This document shows, one piece after another, positions 5,238 to 7,818 of a DNA stretch of 7,818 nucleotides. Position numbers and translations under genes: made by a program. The DNA comes from Alphaproteobacteria bacterium (lineage in GTDB: Bacteria; Pseudomonadota; Alphaproteobacteria; Rs-D84): the NCBI GenBank assembly GCA_017936185.1, contig JAGBGA010000115.1, positions 1 through 7,818 on the forward strand, written 5' to 3'. Within the stretch, counting starts at the first letter, position 1, and each line of letters begins with the position of its first letter. The notes under the pieces were generated by a model. The model searched no databases and was not told where the DNA came from. It saw only the letters and a list, made by a program, of their open reading frames with translations.

Positions 5238-6710
5238 TTATATTAGTGATTTCCCGGTCATATCTTCTGGTTGCTTTATCCCAAGTATTTTCAGCATTGT
5301 TGGTGCAATATCGGCCAATCCGCCATCGCGAACATTTGGTGCGTCATCTGACACGACAATAAAGTTTACCGGGTTTGTTGTATGTGCCGTCCATGGTACA
5401 TTGTTTTTATCATCCCACAGTTTTTCTGCATTACCATGATCGGCGGTAATTAATACCATTCCACCAATTTTCAGTACCGCCGGCACCAGGCGCGCCAACT
5501 GGGCATCAAGTGTTTCCATCGCGCGAATTGTTGCGACTTCGTTTCCGGTGTGGCCAACCATGTCCCCATTTGCCCAATTAAGAATAATAACATCAAAATC
5601 CCCCAATCTTGGCAACAGTGCATCTGTCACTTCGATTGCGGACATTTCTGGCTTCATATCAAACGTTGCGACATCTGGCGACGCAATCAGTACTTTTTCG
5701 CCACCCGGGAAATCCACATTCCGTTCCGCATCAAAAAAGTATGTTACATGGTTGTACTTTTCTGTTTCTGCAATACGAAGTTGTGTTAATCCATTCCTTG
5801 CCAACACATCACCAAGTGTGTTTTTTACTTCTATATCTGGTAACAGTGCCGGGCAAACTTCATTCAGTCCTTCGCCATATTGTGAAAAGCATAAAATATG
5901 TGCGCCTGTCTTGACGATTTCGCGCATAATTTGACGGGCGCGGTCACTGCGATAATTTCCGAATAAAAATCCATCTTGTGGTTTTATTGGCATGTCGCCC
6001 CTGATAACCGTTGGTTTGATAAATTCATCGGTTTCACCACGTGCATATGCCGCATTAATTGCGTCTTCAATTGTATCGGCAACAAATTCAGATTTTGCAT
6101 TTGCAATTGCGTCAATTGCCAACATTGTTCTGTCCATATTTTGGTTTCTGTCCATTGCATAGTACCGCCCAGACAGCGTTCCCCAAAAAGCACGACCATT
6201 TGCGAATGCATCGGCCAATTTTTCTTGGATTAATTTTATATATTTCGGCGCCGACTGGGGCAGGGTATCACGCCCATCTGCGATAAAGTGAATGCAAATC
6301 TTTAATCCATTATCAATAATACGTTGCGCAATCAGTAACATGTCATTTATATCCGCATGCACACGCCCATCGGACATCAATCCCGCCATATGAACAATAC
6401 CGTTATCTTGTTTTATGTCACGCATAAACGTATTCAAGGCATTGTTTTTGTCCCAGTCTTCAATTTGAAATCTGCGCAAGAATTGGTTAACAACGCGTCC
6501 CGACCCCATTGTAATATGTCCGACTTCGGAATTTCCCATTGTTCCATCCGGCAATCCGACGGCGGTACCGCTTGCATCAAGTATCGAATGCGGATATTTT
6601 TTTAACAATTCATCAAAGAACGGCATTTTTGCCAACGCGACCGCGTTATGTTCGCGTGCTGGGTTAATGCCCACGCCGTCCATAATACATAATACCAATG
6701 GTTTAATCAT
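5238..6710 (-). CDS. gpmI: 2,3-bisphosphoglycerate-independent phosphoglycerate mutase
   Basis: The cofactor-independent mutase interconverts 3- and 2-phosphoglycerate in cytosolic glycolysis/gluconeogenesis through a phosphoserine intermediate and two Mn2+ ions. At 490 residues it is just below the usual 505-515. The alkaline-phosphatase-like metal site is visible: D11 in IMDGVG, the nucleophile Ser61 in GNSEVGH, D383 and H387 in NGDMVGHTG, D424-H425 in ADHGNAE, and H443 in TAHT. The substrate-binding domain shows SDGRVH (113-118), DGRD (145-148), GRYYAMDR (181-188) and NYRSDRARQ (252-260). The C-terminal DIAPTML...MTGKSLI is typical. An AGGA ribosome-binding site lies 7 bases before the ATG at 6710. 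It is transcribed alone, divergently from the XRE regulator, and ends at the terminator shared with tadA. Confidence 0.97.
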   Translation of the reverse strand: MIKPLVLCIMDGVGINPAREHNAVALAKMPFFDELLKKYPHSILDASGTAVGLPDGTMGNSEVGHITMGSGRVVNQFLRRFQIEDWDKNNALNTFMRDIKQDNGIVHMAGLMSDGRVHADINDMLLIAQRIIDNGLKICIHFIADGRDTLPQSAPKYIKLIQEKLADAFANGRAFWGTLSGRYYAMDRNQNMDRTMLAIDAIANAKSEFVADTIEDAINAAYARGETDEFIKPTVIRGDMPIKPQDGFLFGNYRSDRARQIMREIVKTGAHILCFSQYGEGLNEVCPALLPDIEVKNTLGDVLARNGLTQLRIAETEKYNHVTYFFDAERNVDFPGGEKVLIASPDVATFDMKPEMSAIEVTDALLPRLGDFDVIILNWANGDMVGHTGNEVATIRAMETLDAQLARLVPAVLKIGGMVLITADHGNAEKLWDDKNNVPWTAHTTNPVNFIVVSDDAPNVRDGGLADIAPTMLKILGIKQPEDMTGKSLI

Positions 6711-6742
6711 AAATTTTCCTTTCTTTTAATCATGCCGAAATA

Positions 6743-6772
6743 ATCATAGACATTTTTTAATTGCAAAATCAA
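6743..6772 (-). promoter_or_regulatory. Candidate promoter of gpmI
   Basis: Minus strand: TTGATT (6772-6767), an 18-base spacer, then TATGAT (6748-6743). It predicts a start near 6736 and a leader of about 25 bases that contains the AGGA ribosome-binding site. It overlaps the candidate promoter of the divergent regulator gene by 12 bases. Confidence 0.45.
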
Positions 6773-6788
6773 AAGAAAAATGTATAAA
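6761..6788 (+). promoter_or_regulatory. Candidate promoter of the XRE regulator gene
   Basis: Plus strand: TTGCAA (6761-6766), a 16-base spacer, then TATAAA (6783-6788), giving a leader of about 36 bases. The -35 hexamer is self-complementary and lies within the spacer of the divergent gpmI promoter, so a repressor bound here could affect both genes. Confidence 0.4.
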
Positions 6789-6830
6789 ATAAAAATGATA
6801 GGAAATACATCTTAAACCCTGGGATAAAAC

Positions 6831-7253
6831 ATGAGTAGAAAAGCCTTTAAGCCAACATCAATCGACGAACACATTGGACAACGCATGCAATTGCGTCGTG
6901 TAATGTTGGGCATGTCCCAAAAGGACCTTGCCAAGATATGTGGTGTCACGTTTCAGCAAATTCAAAAATATGAATCTGCGGGTAATCGTATATCTGCATC
7001 GCGCTTGTTTGAATTAAGTGTTGCGCTTGAAACGCCTGTTGCGTTTTTCTTTGCGGGCTTGCCGGGGCATATTGAACGCGAACCACGCAACGGTCATTTG
7101 CCTATACGTTCGGCGCTTTGCGATGAAAAGCCGTCTGATCCGCTTGGTAAAAATGAATCATTACAATTGATAAATCTTTATTGGAAATTACCAACCGATG
7201 CACAACGTGATGTGGTTATGAAGATGTTAAAGGCCTTGAACGGCCAAGAATAA
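6831..7253 (+). CDS. XRE-family helix-turn-helix transcriptional regulator
   Basis: A 140-residue cytosolic DNA-binding protein. The Cro/C1-type HTH spans about residues 14-70. IGQRMQLRRVMLGMSQ (15-30) is helix 1 and the turn, KDLAKICGVT (31-40) is helix 2, and FQQIQKYESAGNRISASRLF (41-60) contains the recognition helix and the next helix. The sequence strongly resembles a regulator family common in Alphaproteobacteria that includes PraR/PhrR of rhizobia; no orthology is claimed. The region from about 75 to 140 is less conserved. It contains a charged linker and a C-terminal helix (DAQRDVVMKMLKALN) that could mediate dimerisation. The ribosome-binding site is weak (GGGAT, 5 bases before the ATG). 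The gene is divergent from gpmI with overlapping promoter candidates, so autoregulation is plausible. Targets cannot be inferred. Confidence 0.9.
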   Translation: MSRKAFKPTSIDEHIGQRMQLRRVMLGMSQKDLAKICGVTFQQIQKYESAGNRISASRLFELSVALETPVAFFFAGLPGHIEREPRNGHLPIRSALCDEKPSDPLGKNESLQLINLYWKLPTDAQRDVVMKMLKALNGQE

Positions 7254-7270
7254 AATTGATTTTATATCAT

Positions 7271-7296
7271 AAAAAAACCGCCAATCGGCGGTTTTT
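7271..7296. terminator. Bidirectional terminator between the XRE regulator and the small membrane protein
   Basis: A-run, CCGCC, AATC loop, GGCGG, T-run: the stem extends to about 10 bp if the A/T runs pair (7273-7282 with 7287-7296). It is symmetric and so works for both convergent genes, 17 bases after the regulator stop and 21 bases after the membrane-protein stop. Confidence 0.9.
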
Positions 7297-7317
7297 AAAT
7301 TGTTTTTTCTTTTTTTA

Positions 7318-7545
7318 TTAACGACGGCGAAATCCGTTATTATGCTGTGCGCTGTTGCTGGAACGTTTTGACAAATAGCGCGCAGAAATCAAAACCAACC
7401 ATTCCAAAGACAGTGCCGCCAATCCAATTAATTTATTATCAATTCCTGCGACCCATCCCAAGATGTACACCAACTGTGCCAAGAAAGATATATACAGAAT
7501 GCCGAACACACCTGTAAAGAATATTTTTTTTACTTTTCCAAACAT
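7318..7545 (-). CDS. Small two-helix membrane protein of unknown function
   Basis: I do not recognise this 75-residue protein. A short basic N-terminus (MFGKVKK) precedes a hydrophobic segment at about 9-33 (IFFTGVFGILYISFLAQLVYILGW). A second one lies at about 38-56 (NKLIGLAALSLEWLVLISA), followed by a polar, basic tail ending NNGFRRR. With positive charges at both ends and a short connecting loop, it is probably an inner-membrane hairpin with both ends in the cytoplasm. The ATG at 7545 is chosen because AAAGGA lies 7 bases upstream. The in-frame ATG at 7653 would extend the protein through the tmRNA segment and its terminator-like hairpin. It lies directly downstream of the tmRNA on the same strand and ends at a bidirectional terminator. 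The clear ribosome-binding site and the start-to-terminator fit make it a probable real gene. Confidence 0.65.
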   Translation of the reverse strand: MFGKVKKIFFTGVFGILYISFLAQLVYILGWVAGIDNKLIGLAALSLEWLVLISARYLSKRSSNSAQHNNGFRRR

Positions 7546-7575
7546 TTTATTGTCCTTTCCCTTGTAATTACATAT

Positions 7576-7617
7576 ATAAAAACAAAATGTCGGGATTTCT
7601 GGTGCCAGGTACCCGAC
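7576..7617 (-). terminator. Terminator-like hairpin after the tmRNA coding segment
   Basis: Minus strand: GTCGGG (7617-7612) pairs with CCCGAC (7594-7589), with an inner CTG-GCAC-CAG helix in the loop, followed by ATTTTGTTTTTAT. This fits a Rho-independent terminator at the end of the tmRNA precursor. Part of the hairpin could instead belong to the mature RNA. Confidence 0.6.
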
Positions 7618-7818
7618 CGACCCCGCAAAAGCTAAAACGAATACAGTCAACAATTGCCAACCATATTCAACGCCACATTAGGCAGCCATTGCAAGGCGAA
7701 CATTGTCGTTCGCAGCGATTCTATCGCCATTCATTTTTTTTATTGGTCTTTAACGACACCACGTCGGATTCACCCAATTTGTCTTTCATCATCTGTCGAA
7801 TCTATGTCAGCCCCATAA
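7589..7818 (-). ncRNA. ssrA: tmRNA (SsrA), coding segment of a probably permuted two-piece gene; partial
   Basis: tmRNA rescues stalled ribosomes by acting as an alanyl-tRNA and then as a short mRNA that adds a degradation tag. On the minus strand the segment opens with GGGGCTGACATAGATTCGACAG (7814-7793), the characteristic 5' end of tmRNA with the GATTCGAC block. An A-rich stretch follows, and then a tag reading frame ending at the TAA at 7680-7678. No T-arm (GGTTCGAATC-like) or CCA acceptor end occurs downstream before the terminator-like hairpin, as a one-piece tmRNA would need. In Alphaproteobacteria the gene is circularly permuted, with the acceptor piece upstream of the coding piece, which here would lie beyond 7818. 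The identification is strong; the two-piece reading is an inference from the missing acceptor end and the ANDN tag. The 3' boundary is approximate. Confidence 0.88.
7678..7716 (-). other. tmRNA tag reading frame
   Basis: The frame reads (A)ANDNVRLAMAA followed by TAA. The ANDN start is typical of alphaproteobacterial tags and the A-A end is typical of ClpXP-recognised degrons. The resume codon is either GCT at 7716-7714, which has an A at position -4 as in E. coli tmRNA, or GCG at 7713-7711. The templated tag is therefore 12 or 11 residues, plus the alanine carried by the tRNA-like part. Confidence 0.85.

Noticed and set aside
5548..6605. Several plus-strand open frames antisense to gpmI
   Set aside because: All are shadows of the gpmI coding strand, with no ribosome-binding sites or recognisable domains.
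7318..7653. 111-residue version of the small membrane protein starting at 7653
   Set aside because: It would start inside the tmRNA segment and run across its terminator-like hairpin. The start at 7545 has a proper ribosome-binding site.
7318..7700. One-piece tmRNA with the acceptor end downstream of the tag
   Set aside because: No T-arm or CCA-ended acceptor strand complementary to the GGGG 5' end is visible before the small membrane gene.

Overview
The window looks like a translation and protein quality-control neighbourhood from a moderately AT-rich alphaproteobacterium. Three things support this. The right edge holds what reads as the coding half of a permuted, two-piece alphaproteobacterial tmRNA, with an ANDN-type tag. 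The HTH regulator is of the type common in Alphaproteobacteria (SRKA...LRR...GMSQ...QQIQKYE). All protein genes match compact proteobacterial housekeeping families. A small-genome, possibly host-associated lineage is an inference from compactness and base composition only.

Layout. Positions 1-3346 are a tightly packed minus-strand operon read right to left: a Lon-family ATPase, tsaB, a RimI-type acetyltransferase, then an unrecognised alpha/beta-hydrolase-like gene that runs off the left edge. Every junction overlaps (4, 7 and 4 bases). A terminator separates it from rplY/ctc (ribosomal protein L25), which follows rsmD (16S rRNA m2G966 methyltransferase), both on the minus strand. tadA (tRNA adenosine deaminase) diverges from rsmD across only 17 bases. 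It converges on gpmI (cofactor-independent phosphoglycerate mutase) across a shared bidirectional terminator. gpmI diverges from an XRE-family regulator at 6831-7253. The regulator converges, across another bidirectional hairpin, on a 75-residue two-helix membrane protein, which lies just downstream of the tmRNA segment at the right edge.

How the genes work together. Most products act on the translation machinery: TsaB (t6A in tRNA), TadA (A34 to I34), RsmD (16S rRNA), L25 (5S rRNA binding), RimI (protein N-acetylation) and tmRNA (ribosome rescue). GpmI is glycolytic.

The main anomaly is the Lon-family protein. It has a full N domain and an AAA+ module with all its key residues, but it stops at residue 587, just where the serine/lysine protease domain should begin. 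Its stop codon overlaps the tsaB start, and no protease remnant follows. The same window carries the tmRNA tagging gene, so the loss of Lon's peptidase bears on how this organism disposes of tagged or misfolded proteins.
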